64,000 bases of DNA from an uncultured Crocinitomix sp. (GCA_937136425.1 CAKZON010000043.1:30318-94317); one strand, 5' to 3'; positions 1 through 9,657 are shown, counted from the first letter of the stretch. A program made the numbers and translations. Notes: generated by a model from the letters alone, not told the origin.

Positions 1-2857
1 AGAAAGGATCATTAATTACTGGAGAAGCTTCAAATTTAACACGATAAATATCATTGTTTGAATATTCATCAATTCCACCATTTGGTTCTCTAACACGAGC
101 GTTAAAGGTTAATTTACCTTCAAAATCAGCCCACCATTCTGGCGTTACAGGAACTTCAACCATTTCCTCTTCTAAAAACTCTAAATTTCCAGTCCAGTCA
201 ATTGTAATGATATTGTCAAATCCACCAATCCAAACATCAATTTTACAAGATGTTAATGCAGTAGATCCTGTGTTTTTAATTAAAATTCTAGGATTTTGAC
301 ATGTCGGATTCCATTTGCTGTAGTATTCCCATTCATTTGGATTTAAAACATCAACAACCGCAGCATCTAAGGTAAAGTTAGATTCGCCATATGTTACCAT
401 ATGCATTGCAATTACGTAGTTTCCATTTCCTTGATCAGGATCACCAACAGGTACATCTTCAATATCATAATCAATAGTTGCAGTAGAACCAGGCGTTACA
501 AATGGCGTAATGTCAAATTCATGTTCTTCAACAATGTCTCCAGGACACCATCCTTCACGAGCATAAGGCCATGTTCCTCCTTGACTTTCGTTCGGGTTGT
601 CTCCGCATTCCTCTTCTTGCCAAATTTCCCATGTATCTCTTAATACTCCATCAATCAATAATTCATGATCTCTACCAACTCCGAATCCCCACTCACAACA
701 GTTATTACTTCCATTGTGTCCATGACCAGTAATTCTAGAACGAACTTTGAACATTGCTCCTTCAGAATCTATATCAACTTCTGTTGCAGATAAGTTTACG
801 TCATCATCAAGGTTGTTGTATTTGAAACTACCCATTCCATTCCATAAACGCTCTATGCTTAGTACATCTCTAGGTGGTGTTCCTTCAATGAACAAGAATT
901 GAATGTCAATTAACTCTTGTGTATTGTGCGCTTGAAAATCAACGTCACCACTTAAAAGTGATTGATAATCTGTTACATCATATACATACGTAAATCCATT
1001 GGGACCTAAGTCAAAACCAATTCCGTAAGGAGTAATGAATCGTCCAATTTCAAATCGGTTGATAATCTCATAAGGCTGTTCGTAATAAAGAATGTCCTCA
1101 TTAGTTAATGTTACATCAGCACCGTGCCATGTAGAACTAATCTCTGTTCCTTCGTGATCATATGTATAGCTCCATCCTTCTGGAGTTTCGTGCGAAATAT
1201 CAACGATAACAAATTTACGTCCGTCTACAGCTTGCTCAATAATGTCAATTTGATCGACCATTACAGAATCAACAATAAGAATAGAATCTAATTCACTTGT
1301 ATATGTGCCTTGAACAAAAGTAATGTTAGGTCGGCTAGTACTTGTTGCAAAACCTGCTTGTGAACCTTCGTAAAACTGAACCATAGAGGTTGTGTTCATC
1401 ATGGCATCACGGTCATTTCCTGACTTATCTTTAATAGAAGGTGTTTCGTCAAAATCATAATAAGTAACTAAGTCACCGTAGTTAGGGTGAGCGCCATCTA
1501 CTTTTTGATTCATCCATGTTGCAATTGTTGATTCATCTAATTCAACATCCCAAACTCTAAATTCATCTAATTTTCCAGACCAAGCATTGCCTAAATTTTT
1601 ATTAGCACCTAAAATAAATCGGTTGATTTCACCAACTTCTCTATTTCTATCAGTTCCTGATAACCATAAAGCACCATCTAAGTAAATGTTCATAACTCCA
1701 GTTGCACCGTTTTTAGTAAACGCCCAATGGTGCCAGTTACCTTCAAATTCCGCTTCAGAAGCCAATTGATCTATTCTGTCATTTCCACTTCCTGCTCCAG
1801 CATCCCAATATACTCTACTGTTAGACCAAGGGAAGTGAATATTTAATTGTCTGTTTGCTAAACTATCTGTCGCTTCTAATACAGAGGTGTTTACTGGTAG
1901 GTAATCAGCATTACCATTCGCCCAAAATGAAATTGTAATTTCATCACCAAAATCATAATCACTTAATTCCAGTTGTGCCCACTGTCCAGCCTCAACATCT
2001 AAATAACCTAATTTTTCATTCGTAGTAACTACTGAATTGTATCCAGTAACCGTTGCTGAAAGCACGTTGTCAGTTCCTGCAGCTTCACCATTTTCAAATG
2101 AAATGTCCATTAAAATGTCCGAAGCTCCATCATATGCAAATGGGTAAGTCAAATTTAACGTGTTTTCTCCAGTGGCTAAAAATGATGTGTTTCTGTCATA
2201 TACTACAGTCCAATCATCTTCATCAAAACTAGTAACTTCACCAGCTGTGGTGTGCTTCATTTTAATTGTTAAATGTCCCATTGAACTTCCAAGGTCTGTA
2301 ACGTCAAAACGAAGCTTAGCAATATCTCCAGCTCCCATTCCTGTTCCTGTAAGTTCTGCATTTTGCCAAAGAATTTGACTGCGTTGTGTTTGGTTTGTCG
2401 TACCAAACGGTGCAGAACTACTTGCCGCTCCAACGCCTAACGGGTAATCCGTGTCAGCTTCAGCAGTGTAAGTAATGAACTTTTCATAGTTCTGATAATA
2501 ATGGTAATAAGGATCATTTACATAAGGTATTGTTGCTGGAGTTTCTCCATTAACAATGTAACGACTTGAATTCACCTCAGTAGAATCAAAGTTACCTGTG
2601 TGATCAAAAATATGTGAATAAGCTAAATAATCCCACTCGCCACAGTTATAACCGTCCCAAGGAGTAAGCGGATCACATTTAATATTGTAATACATGAGTA
2701 CTTTTTCAAACTGTTTCCCGTCTAATTCCGCTGGAAAAGGAAACGTAGCACGTCGAGTAGATATTGAATCGTACGTGAACGTTTGAACAAAAGTAGTGTC
2801 TTGACTTATACCGACATTTGCGAATAAAATCAATAATAGAGCAATTATTTTCTTCAT
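1..2857 (-). CDS. PNGase F-like secreted protein with LamG domain (partial)
   Basis: The frame is open from an ATG at 2857 to the window edge, about 952 codons, so the C-terminus is missing. The N-terminus is a signal peptide (MKKIIALLLILFANVGISQ). Residues about 50-90 carry a peptide-N-glycosidase F-type N-terminal signature (MYYNIKCDP, then NCGEWDYLAY). Residues about 280-450 look like a concanavalin/LamG jelly roll (ISFWANG, HHWAFTKNG, KLDEFRVWD). Near residue 710 the motif ITGHGHNG followed by CCEWG matches the PNGase F C-terminal domain. Known family members remove N-glycans from glycoproteins; this one is probably exported and may be a T9SS cargo, but any sorting domain lies outside the window. 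Divergence makes the exact substrate uncertain. Confidence 0.8.
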   Translation of the reverse strand, partial: MKKIIALLLILFANVGISQDTTFVQTFTYDSISTRRATFPFPAELDGKQFEKVLMYYNIKCDPLTPWDGYNCGEWDYLAYSHIFDHTGNFDSTEVNSSRYIVNGETPATIPYVNDPYYHYYQNYEKFITYTAEADTDYPLGVGAASSSAPFGTTNQTQRSQILWQNAELTGTGMGAGDIAKLRFDVTDLGSSMGHLTIKMKHTTAGEVTSFDEDDWTVVYDRNTSFLATGENTLNLTYPFAYDGASDILMDISFENGEAAGTDNVLSATVTGYNSVVTTNEKLGYLDVEAGQWAQLELSDYDFGDEITISFWANGNADYLPVNTSVLEATDSLANRQLNIHFPWSNSRVYWDAGAGSGNDRIDQLASEAEFEGNWHHWAFTKNGATGVMNIYLDGALWLSGTDRNREVGEINRFILGANKNLGNAWSGKLDEFRVWDVELDESTIATWMNQKVDGAHPNYGDLVTYYDFDETPSIKDKSGNDRDAMMNTTSMVQFYEGSQAGFATSTSRPNITFVQGTYTSELDSILIVDSVMVDQIDIIEQAVDGRKFVIVDISHETPEGWSYTYDHEGTEISSTWHGADVTLTNEDILYYEQPYEIINRFEIGRFITPYGIGFDLGPNGFTYVYDVTDYQSLLSGDVDFQAHNTQELIDIQFLFIEGTPPRDVLSIERLWNGMGSFKYNNLDDDVNLSATEVDIDSEGAMFKVRSRITGHGHNGSNNCCEWGFGVGRDHELLIDGVLRDTWEIWQEEECGDNPNESQGGTWPYAREGWCPGDIVEEHEFDITPFVTPGSTATIDYDIEDVPVGDPDQGNGNYVIAMHMVTYGESNFTLDAAVVDVLNPNEWEYYSKWNPTCQNPRILIKNTGSTALTSCKIDVWIGGFDNIITIDWTGNLEFLEEEMVEVPVTPEWWADFEGKLTFNARVREPNGGIDEYSNNDIYRVKFEASPVINDPF

Positions 2858-2879
2858 TTTTATAAGGTGTTGTATTCCT

Positions 2880-2887
2880 CAAAGATA
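2880..2887 (-). promoter_or_regulatory. -7 box for the PNGase F-like gene
   Basis: Read on the minus strand this is TATCTTTG, an exact match to the Bacteroidetes -7 consensus TAnnTTTG, 22 bases upstream of the ATG. No convincing -33 TTTG is seen at the expected distance, so it is a partial match. Confidence 0.4.
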
Positions 2888-2945
2888 CAGTATTTAAATC
2901 GATTAAAAAAGGCGAAATGAGGAATGATTGTTGGATTTTTAACAC

Positions 2946-3326
2946 CTATTTTGAACGAAATACTTTGACCACGAAAATAGTCCATCCAATAATCATGCTC
3001 ATGCCTCCAAACGGAACGATTAATACAACGGACTTAAAGTTGGGCACAATTTCATGAATTGAATAGAGGTAGATACAGCCCGAGAATAAGATAACACCAA
3101 ATAAGTTGAATAAATAGAAACTCCTTAAACTAAAAGGAATTTGTTTGGCATTTAAGCCAACAGTTAACAGTCCAAGTCCAACATAAAATTGATATTTAAC
3201 ACCTTTTTCAAATGTTTCAATCAACTCAGAACTAATTGCTTTTTCCATAGCATGAGCGGCCATTGCTCCTAAAACAATTCCAATAAGGATAAAAAGACTA
3301 CCAGTAAAAACTAATTTTTTTGACAT
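2946..3326 (-). CDS. DUF423 family small membrane protein
   Basis: 126 aa with four hydrophobic segments and almost no soluble part. The N-terminal block (LGAMAAHAMEK, then FEKGVKYQFYVGLGLL) is typical of DUF423 (YgdD-like) inner-membrane proteins, and the length is normal for the family. The function is unknown. The ATG directly abuts the T-run of a hairpin at 3327-3352, so there is no ribosome-binding site of any kind. Translation must tolerate a nearly leaderless or A/U-rich start, or depend on readthrough from the upstream DUF4476 gene. Confidence 0.85.
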   Translation of the reverse strand: MSKKLVFTGSLFILIGIVLGAMAAHAMEKAISSELIETFEKGVKYQFYVGLGLLTVGLNAKQIPFSLRSFYLFNLFGVILFSGCIYLYSIHEIVPNFKSVVLIVPFGGMSMIIGWTIFVVKVFRSK

Positions 3327-3352
3327 AAAAAAAGGGATGCTAAATGCATCCC
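3327..3352 (-). terminator. Hairpin plus T-run abutting the DUF423 start
   Basis: Arms GGGATGC and GCATCCC (3334-3340 and 3346-3352) enclose a 5-nt loop. On the minus strand they are followed by seven T residues that run straight into the ATG at 3326. It is a plausible intrinsic terminator for the DUF4476 gene, whose stop is about 27 nt upstream. On the same strand TAAATTTG (3352-3359) matches a -7 box, so the hairpin may instead lie in the DUF423 leader. Confidence 0.6.
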
Positions 3353-3378
3353 AAATTTAAGTATTGTAGTTGATTATT

Positions 3379-4485
3379 CTATTTCGATTGAATAAAACTT
3401 TGCAACTCCTCCTTGTCATCAGAGAAAGTAAATACGTCCATTAATTGGTGATAATCACTTTGATTCATGCAATTAGTATGTGCAGCTTTAATGAATTCCA
3501 TTTTATTGTCATCAAAGTTAAATAGTTGGCTAATCGCTTTTATTTGCTCAACAGTCATACATTTTTCACTCGCAACTAATTTTGCAATTCTTAGTTTGTC
3601 ATCTGCAAAGGCTTCATTATTTATTTGTGCCTTAATCTCTTGTACGTCTTGGTCAGTTGTTCCGCATCCTGAAGACATGGTCATTGTCATATCTTCGTCT
3701 GTATAAATATTTCCTTGTGTACCAATTGTAGTTGACTCTTCGTAATGAGTTGTTACGCCATTATTATCAGTGTTTGTAATTGTTGTTGATTCTTCTGAAT
3801 GTGTTGTTACACCATTAATAGTAGTTGTAGTTGATGAGCTAGTTGTAGTTGTTTCAGTTGAAGAAGAAGAAACTACAGCGCCATTTCCTGCACCACCGCC
3901 TCCATTTTCGGTTACATTTCCTTGAATGTTAACATTTGCCCCCATTCCATTGTCTGTCAAATTAATGTTAATACTCACGTTTTCACCATTCGCATCTTGT
4001 GTTGTAGAACTGCTGCTAGTAGTTGTACTGGTAGATACATTTGTTGAAGTGTTTGTATTGGTGTTGCCATTATTCGTGTTTGTCACAGTAGTATTGCCTT
4101 GTGGTAAATCTGTACTATGATAAACTACATTCACTTGGTCTTGTGGTGCAGGAGCTGTACCTAAAGACGATTCTGAATAGTAGCGTAATTTATATTTCCC
4201 TTTTTTTTCTATAATTCTATAGGTCATTAAAGAGTCTTTCTTTACACCAATGTTTTTTTCAATGTTAAAAGATTTATCTGCAGCTATAATGCGGCAACTG
4301 TAAAAAGAATCACTCAATCCTGAAATATTAACATTGGTTTGTGCTTCAGCATTTTGTTTAACACCATTTAAAACAACGTAGAATTTTTTTCCAGTGTTTG
4401 AATAAAAGGTTGCATCCCCTGTTCGCTGTGCAAAAATTGACAGACAAGAGAATAATAATGTAAAAAGTAATAGTTGTGCTTTCAT
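3379..4485 (-). CDS. Secreted protein with C-terminal DUF4476 domain
   Basis: 368 aa. A signal peptide (MKAQLLLFTLLFSCLSIFAQ) is followed by a small beta-rich domain to about residue 110. Residues about 125-265 are a long Thr/Ser/Asn-rich low-complexity linker with a Gly patch. Residues about 275-365 are an alpha-helical DUF4476 domain (RIAKLVASEKCMTVEQI, QLFNFDDNKMEFIKAA, FTFSDDKEELQSF). DUF4476 occurs widely in Bacteroidetes envelope proteins with no known activity. The architecture suggests a periplasmic or surface protein with a flexible spacer. The start gives a clean signal peptide. Confidence 0.8.
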   Translation of the reverse strand: MKAQLLLFTLLFSCLSIFAQRTGDATFYSNTGKKFYVVLNGVKQNAEAQTNVNISGLSDSFYSCRIIAADKSFNIEKNIGVKKDSLMTYRIIEKKGKYKLRYYSESSLGTAPAPQDQVNVVYHSTDLPQGNTTVTNTNNGNTNTNTSTNVSTSTTTSSSSTTQDANGENVSININLTDNGMGANVNIQGNVTENGGGGAGNGAVVSSSSTETTTTSSSTTTTINGVTTHSEESTTITNTDNNGVTTHYEESTTIGTQGNIYTDEDMTMTMSSGCGTTDQDVQEIKAQINNEAFADDKLRIAKLVASEKCMTVEQIKAISQLFNFDDNKMEFIKAAHTNCMNQSDYHQLMDVFTFSDDKEELQSFIQSK

Positions 4486-4539
4486 ATAAATAAATTTTTA
4501 ATGGTCAGGGGTATTCAATAAGCGTACCAAAATTATAAA

Positions 4540-6195
4540 TTAATTAGATAATAGGTTGGCGGCATTTTCTTTTGCGGCTTGTGTAATCTCTTCACCGCTA
4601 ATCATTCCAGCTAAAACATCAATTCTCTCATCTCCTTCAATAGCTTGAACAAAGGTGTTTGTTTTGTCGGCTGTCGATAGTTTTTTAACATGCAAATGCG
4701 CTTTTCCTTTTCCTGCTACCTGAGCAAGGTGTGTAATTGCAATGACTTGAATTTTTTTGCCCATATTTTCAAATTCAACAGCCATTTTAGATGCTACCTC
4801 ACCAGAAACTCCAGTGTCAATTTCATCAAAAATTAAAGTAGGTAAGTTTTTCTTTTCAGATAAAATAGATAATACAACAAGCATTAGTCGTGATAGTTCT
4901 CCACCTGATGCTACCTTCTTTATTGAAGAGTAATTGCCACCTAAATTGGTTTTAAATAAATAATCAATTTGGTCTAATCCGGTTGCGCTTAATTTATCTC
5001 GTTCAGTTAATTCAATTTTTAACTCAGCATTAGGCATTGCCAAGTTATTCAACCTTGTTTTAACTTCTTTTTCTAATTTAACGGTGGCTGCCTTTCTTTT
5101 TGCTTGTATTGTTTTTGCGCTGGCAGTTAGTTCTTGCTCAAGTTTGCTGATTTCTGTTTCAAGCAAATTAATATTACTTTCTAAAGATGCAATTGCTTCT
5201 AAATCTGCAGAGATAGATTCCTGCAATTCTATTAATTGAGATACTTCACTCAAGTTGTGTTTGAAAGATAACGTATTGAATTGCTCTAATTGGTCTTTAA
5301 TAACTAATGCTTCTTCCTCCGTATAAGAGTCGCTATTGTTATTATTACCAACTTCAGCTTCTATATCATCTAATTCAATTTTTAAACTCCAAAGCCGTGC
5401 TGAAATATCAGCAAAACTCGGATCGAATTGCTTTAATTCATCAAACGTCTCAATGAGCGTTTTAATTCCAATGGAAGGAGAAAAAGAGTCGTTCTCAAAA
5501 ACGGAAGTAGCGAAACTAATAGCCGTCTGTATTTTTTCCGCATTTTCAATTTTAGCAGACTTCTTTCTAAGTTCTTCTAAATTGATGGTTGCCAAATTAG
5601 CCGTTTCCAATTCTGTTAAAAGAAAAGCCAAATAATCTTTTTCTTTTCTGCTTTCAGCATCTTTAACCTTTAGTTCAATTAAAGAGTTAACCTTATTTCT
5701 GTAAGAGGTGTAGGTCTTTGTATATTTTGAAACTGATTTTTCAATGCCCGCAAAATGATCTAATACATCCAACTGAAAATTGGTGTTTAAAATCTGCAGA
5801 GTTTGATGTTGGGTATGGATAGAAACTAATTTTTCTCCCAAAGCTTTTAAAACTGTGAGTTGTACAGGTGTATCATTTATAAAAGCTCTAGATTTTCCAG
5901 CAGTGTTAAACTCTCGCCGAATGATACAGCTATCTTCATAGTCAAGCTCGTTCATTTCAAAAAAAGAGCTTAATGCCAGTTTAGAAATGTCCAGCTCAGC
6001 TTCGAGCACACATTTTTTTGCAGACTGTTTTAAAACAGCAATATCTGCACGTTCACCAAGCAATAAATTGAGTGCTTTTAATAAAATTGATTTTCCGGCT
6101 CCCGTTTCACCCGTTATAACTGTAAATCCTTGATTTAAGGCAAGATTTACGTTTTCAATAAGGGCGTAATTTGAGATGTCTAATCGCTTCAGCAT
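4540..6195 (-). CDS. recN: DNA repair protein RecN
   Basis: 551 aa, normal RecN length. This SMC-like ATPase acts in double-strand break repair. The Walker A motif GETGAGKS lies at about residues 29-36, followed by LLLGERAD. The centre is a long coiled coil. The C-terminal half has the ABC signature SGGELSRLMLVVLS and the Walker B region PTLIFDEIDTGVSGEVA, ending with the switch histidine segment VIAITHLAQVA. It follows bamD-rpoZ-coaBC-DUF4835 on the same strand, the usual order in Bacteroidetes. A 73-bp gap separates it from the DUF4835 gene. Confidence 0.96.
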   Translation of the reverse strand: MLKRLDISNYALIENVNLALNQGFTVITGETGAGKSILLKALNLLLGERADIAVLKQSAKKCVLEAELDISKLALSSFFEMNELDYEDSCIIRREFNTAGKSRAFINDTPVQLTVLKALGEKLVSIHTQHQTLQILNTNFQLDVLDHFAGIEKSVSKYTKTYTSYRNKVNSLIELKVKDAESRKEKDYLAFLLTELETANLATINLEELRKKSAKIENAEKIQTAISFATSVFENDSFSPSIGIKTLIETFDELKQFDPSFADISARLWSLKIELDDIEAEVGNNNNSDSYTEEEALVIKDQLEQFNTLSFKHNLSEVSQLIELQESISADLEAIASLESNINLLETEISKLEQELTASAKTIQAKRKAATVKLEKEVKTRLNNLAMPNAELKIELTERDKLSATGLDQIDYLFKTNLGGNYSSIKKVASGGELSRLMLVVLSILSEKKNLPTLIFDEIDTGVSGEVASKMAVEFENMGKKIQVIAITHLAQVAGKGKAHLHVKKLSTADKTNTFVQAIEGDERIDVLAGMISGEEITQAAKENAANLLSN

Positions 6196-6268
6196 AAGTC
6201 AGTCCACATTTACTTCAAAAATAATGAATTAATGGGATAGGGGAACTGAATTTATTTCGGAATCGAGA

Positions 6269-7177
6269 TTAATTCAAGATTTCTTGATAATTGCTTGAAT
6301 TAACAGGATCTAATTTTTTCAAGATACTCACCGCAGCATTTTTTTCTTTTATTTCAGATTGAGAAAAAATATTGATTAATTCGGCGGTTTTACTTGTTAA
6401 GAAAAGTTGTAAGTTCATTGATCCAGGTCTAGAACGTTGAACTTTATCAAGGCTTTGCAAAGTTTCTAAAATCTTTTTTCTACCCACGGCTTGGTCGGTA
6501 TAAAACTCATCTAAACCTAAACGGTGGTAATTGTAATAAGCATTTCTTAGCGGAGCAAAAACGGGTTGTAAAACATTGTCTACCATCCAAAATCTATTTC
6601 TTTTCTTAGAAGCGGATGCAGACCAACCTTCGTCACCTGAATTTTTTGCATTATTGGCAATTTGTTGTGCGGCCTTAAAATAAGGATCGCCACCTTTTAA
6701 AGAGTAAGTGTCATAATCATAACCTAAAATCATGTAAGCGTAAAATGAAAGCAAAGCAGACAAATTATCACGATATTGATAATTACTCATAGGTAAAATT
6801 GCAGAGTTTCTTAAGTAGTTAATAGCAAAATCGGCATCAACATGGTTAAATACAGTTGAGTTATATCCTGTGTTAAATACTGGGCGAGATGATTGTATTT
6901 GAATTTTACCTTTGAAAGTTGTTGTGGTAGGCAAATCCGTCATTGTAATTAGAATATTACAATTAATGCGCTCTTCAATTTCAAAAATATCATTCGTCCA
7001 TTTAGTGGTATTCATAAAATCATAAATAGCACTTTCTAACTCGTCAAAAGTTTCATTTTCTACTGGGCCAACTTGAAGCGCTGGTGCAGATTGAATATTA
7101 ACTTGACAATTCAGTTCTTGAGTCAACCCGCTTAAAGATTGAACAGTCAATAGTAGTATTAGAAATGTTTTTTTCAT
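6269..7177 (-). CDS. DUF4835 family periplasmic protein
   Basis: 302 aa with a signal peptide (MKKTFLILLLTVQSLSGLTQ). The mature start ELNCQVNIQS, the central FKGKIQIQSSRPVFN segment, NYQYRDNLSALLSFYAYMILG and KGGDPYF are characteristic of DUF4835, a Bacteroidetes family of unknown function. The ATG immediately follows the coaBC stop with no intergenic base, so translation is likely coupled. Conserved linkage to coaBC and recN is typical of the phylum; a role in envelope biogenesis is possible but not shown. Confidence 0.88.
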   Translation of the reverse strand: MKKTFLILLLTVQSLSGLTQELNCQVNIQSAPALQVGPVENETFDELESAIYDFMNTTKWTNDIFEIEERINCNILITMTDLPTTTTFKGKIQIQSSRPVFNTGYNSTVFNHVDADFAINYLRNSAILPMSNYQYRDNLSALLSFYAYMILGYDYDTYSLKGGDPYFKAAQQIANNAKNSGDEGWSASASKKRNRFWMVDNVLQPVFAPLRNAYYNYHRLGLDEFYTDQAVGRKKILETLQSLDKVQRSRPGSMNLQLFLTSKTAELINIFSQSEIKEKNAAVSILKKLDPVNSSNYQEILN

Positions 7178-8374
7178 TTAATGATCTCTTTCAATTTCGT
7201 CCAATATATCATTCATTACATTAGACTTAACCTTTAACTCAAAATTAATCAATTTATTGTTATGTTTAATGAAGGTAACTTTGTTTGTGTCATGACCAAA
7301 TCCAGCGCCTTTGTCTCTAAGGGAATTCAATACTAATAAATCGAGATTTTTGCGTTCAAACTTTCCGCGGCCATTTTCAATTTCATTGTTGGTTTCTAAT
7401 GCAAATCCAACTAAATATTGGGCGTCTTTTTTATTCGATCCTGCCCAAGAAAGAATGTCAGGGTTTTTGACCAATTCAATGGCCATTTTATCCGTTTTCT
7501 TTTTGATTTTTTCAATAGCTGGGTCGGCTGGTCGATAATCTGCAACTGCGGCACTAAAAATGCCAATATCCATTTGTGCCCAATTTTCTTGCACGGCGGA
7601 AAACATTTCTTGAGCAGTTTCTACAGCAATAACTGTTATACGTTGATCTTTTACTTTTTCATGAGTAGGACCAGTAACTAAAATTACATTGGCTCCGCGT
7701 GCTGCACAGGCATCAGCTAATAACACACCTGTTTTACCACTTGAGCGATTTCCAATATAACGAACAGGATCAATTGGCTCATAAGTAGGACCACCAGTAA
7801 TTATTATAGATTTACCTTTTAGGTTAGATTTTATTGCAAAATGTTCGGCAATTAATTCAGCAATAGTCTCAGGCTCTTCCATTCTTCCTTTGCCCTCTAA
7901 TCCGCTTGCTAATTCACCAGAGGTCGGTTCGATAATACCAACTCCCTTTTCTTTTAAAATGCGTAGGTTCTCTGTAGTGCTGAAATGCGTAAACATATCT
8001 AGGTCCATTGCTGGTGCTACCCAAACGGTGCAACGCGCACTAAGATAGGTGGCTATTAAAAGGTTGTCACAATTTCCAGATACTAGTTTGGATAAGCTAT
8101 TTGCAGAACAAGGAGCAATAACAAATAAGTCCGCCCATAAGCCTAATTCAACATGGTTTTCCCATTCTCCCTCATCATTTTTTACAAATTCTATTGCAAC
8201 TGGATTTTTAGATAAAGTTGCTAATGTAAGCGGGGAGATAAAATCAGAAGAGGCCGAAGTCATAATTACTTTGACTTCAGCCTCTAATTTTATAAGTGCT
8301 CTAATAAGATAAGCCGTTTTATAGGCCGCAATACTTCCGGTAACTCCGATTAAGATTTTTTTTCCGGAAAGCAT
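7178..8374 (-). CDS. coaBC: Bifunctional CoaBC, coenzyme A biosynthesis
   Basis: 398 aa, full length. It makes 4'-phosphopantetheine from 4'-phosphopantothenate and cysteine in two steps: CTP-dependent ligation (CoaB), then FMN-dependent decarboxylation (CoaC). The N-terminal flavoprotein domain shows GVTGSIAAYK, the active-site histidine in ENHVELG, the APCSANSLSKL loop and PAMDLDMF. The C-terminal CoaB domain starts about residue 185 with IITGGPTYEPIDPVRYIGNR and SSGKTG, and has the AAVADYRP motif. It is cytoplasmic, in an operon with rpoZ upstream (5-bp gap) and DUF4835 directly downstream. Confidence 0.96.
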   Translation of the reverse strand: MLSGKKILIGVTGSIAAYKTAYLIRALIKLEAEVKVIMTSASSDFISPLTLATLSKNPVAIEFVKNDEGEWENHVELGLWADLFVIAPCSANSLSKLVSGNCDNLLIATYLSARCTVWVAPAMDLDMFTHFSTTENLRILKEKGVGIIEPTSGELASGLEGKGRMEEPETIAELIAEHFAIKSNLKGKSIIITGGPTYEPIDPVRYIGNRSSGKTGVLLADACAARGANVILVTGPTHEKVKDQRITVIAVETAQEMFSAVQENWAQMDIGIFSAAVADYRPADPAIEKIKKKTDKMAIELVKNPDILSWAGSNKKDAQYLVGFALETNNEIENGRGKFERKNLDLLVLNSLRDKGAGFGHDTNKVTFIKHNNKLINFELKVKSNVMNDILDEIERDH

Positions 8375-8379
8375 TGTAA

Positions 8380-8721
8380 TTATTTTTCTTCTTCAACTGG
8401 CGCTGATGAATCTCTTACGTATACTTTTCCTTCAATATATTCCTGAATTGCAATAGCAACAGGTTTTGGTAAACTTTCGTAAAATTTAGAGATTTCAATT
8501 TGCTCTCTATTTTCAAAAATCTCCTCTAAGTTATCAGTGTTTGATGCAAACTCAGCAAGTTTACTTGTCAATTCCTCGCGCATTTCACTTCCAATCTGGT
8601 TAGATCTTTTTGAAATTGCAATTAATGATTCGTAGATATTTCCAGATTTATCTGAAATAGTTTCTAAGTCTCTCGTAATCGTTGTACGATCGGCATTAGT
8701 GTTCTTATAGTTTATGCTCAT
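8380..8721 (-). CDS. rpoZ: RNA polymerase omega subunit (Bacteroidetes type)
   Basis: 113 aa. The block SGNIYESLIAISKRSNQIG corresponds to the Rpb6/omega fold that latches the beta-prime subunit. The acidic, helical tail (residues 55-113) is usual for Bacteroidetes omega. It lies between bamD (6-bp gap) and coaBC (5-bp gap), an order conserved in the phylum and the best support for the call. The short ORF starts MSINYKNTNAD; no alternative start fits better. Confidence 0.88.
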   Translation of the reverse strand: MSINYKNTNADRTTITRDLETISDKSGNIYESLIAISKRSNQIGSEMREELTSKLAEFASNTDNLEEIFENREQIEISKFYESLPKPVAIAIQEYIEGKVYVRDSSAPVEEEK

Positions 8722-8727
8722 AACCTC

Positions 8728-9558
8728 CTATTTTCCTTCGTTATTTTCTCCCAAATCTGCAATAGCTTTGTCGGTTTGTTTTTTAATTGACTTTAACTCT
8801 CCGAGCTTACTCGATTCTGGAAATGCGGCTACAAAGTTACGATAACTTTTTAGAGTATTGTTTAACCTTTCTAATTTTTTAGTTTGAACACTGTTGATCG
8901 CTAGTTCAAAATTGCTTTTTACTAATAGGTAGTAAATGTCCTCTTTGTACTTTGATTCTGGGTATTTAACTAATGTTTGCTCTAATGCAACCACTGCTGA
9001 TTTGTAGCTTTCTGTTTTGTAATAAAGCTGTGCATATTCAAATTGTTTTAATTCCAACTTGGCACGTAAACCATCCATAATTTGATTGCAAGTGTCAATT
9101 CTTGAACTATTTGGGTACTGATCAATAAAGATTTGTAGTTGATCTAATGCATTATAAGTTTCAGTTTGATCCAAGCTAAATTCAGGTGAATTTTGAACAG
9201 AACATAATGAACTTAAAAACAAAGCCTCTTCAGTATGTTTACTTGTTGGATACTGACGAATGAAACGCTTAAAATAATAACCAGATAAAAAATAGTCACC
9301 CAATTTATAGTTACCCATACAATACTTAAAGTATAAGTTAGCGCCTTCAGAGGTTAATTTGTAAAAAGGAATGATTTGCTCCAATAGAGTTACCGAGCGC
9401 ACATAATCACCTTTTTCGTAATATTCAAGTGCCGCAATTTTTTTCTCCTCAGGTGTGGCTTTAGAATTCTCTTTAATCATTTTATGATAATCTGAACACG
9501 ATCCCATAATGAGAACCGTCAGAATTAAAGTGAAAACGGATGTTAATTTTAAGTTCAT
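8728..9558 (-). CDS. bamD: Outer-membrane assembly lipoprotein BamD
   Basis: 276 aa. A lipoprotein signal peptide with lipobox MGSC places it on the outer membrane's inner face. The rest is TPR-like helical repeats (ALEYYEKGDYVRSVTLLEQI, FIRQYPTSKHTEEALF, LQIFIDQYPNSSRIDTC, ALEQTLVKYPESKYKED), the BamD arrangement. BamD works with BamA to insert beta-barrel proteins. It is the first gene of the bamD-rpoZ-coaBC-DUF4835 run. A -7 box at 9578-9585 on the same strand is a likely operon promoter. Confidence 0.92.
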   Translation of the reverse strand: MNLKLTSVFTLILTVLIMGSCSDYHKMIKENSKATPEEKKIAALEYYEKGDYVRSVTLLEQIIPFYKLTSEGANLYFKYCMGNYKLGDYFLSGYYFKRFIRQYPTSKHTEEALFLSSLCSVQNSPEFSLDQTETYNALDQLQIFIDQYPNSSRIDTCNQIMDGLRAKLELKQFEYAQLYYKTESYKSAVVALEQTLVKYPESKYKEDIYYLLVKSNFELAINSVQTKKLERLNNTLKSYRNFVAAFPESSKLGELKSIKKQTDKAIADLGENNEGK

Positions 9559-9577
9559 CTAATAAATTTAATCTTCG

Positions 9578-9606
9578 CAAAGATAAGCTTTGATTTGTTA
9601 ACAAAA
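9578..9606 (-). promoter_or_regulatory. Candidate promoter of the bamD operon
   Basis: On the minus strand TATCTTTG (9578-9585) is an exact TAnnTTTG -7 box, with TTTTG at 9602-9606 upstream. The 16-nt spacing is shorter than the usual 19-21, so only the -7 box is convincing. Confidence 0.4.
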
Positions 9607-9657
9607 GTGAAAATTAGTCGGGTAAACGTAAAAATGTGAATAAAATTTTACGATAAA

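Noticed and set aside
2706..2945. 79-aa minus-strand ORF
   Set aside because: It overlaps the start of the PNGase F-like gene in another frame and the intergenic promoter; the composition is not protein-like.
3780..4120. Repetitive DNA in the DUF4476 gene as a possible CRISPR or satellite
   Set aside because: It is Thr/Ser/Asn codon repetition within an intact reading frame, with no repeat-spacer regularity.
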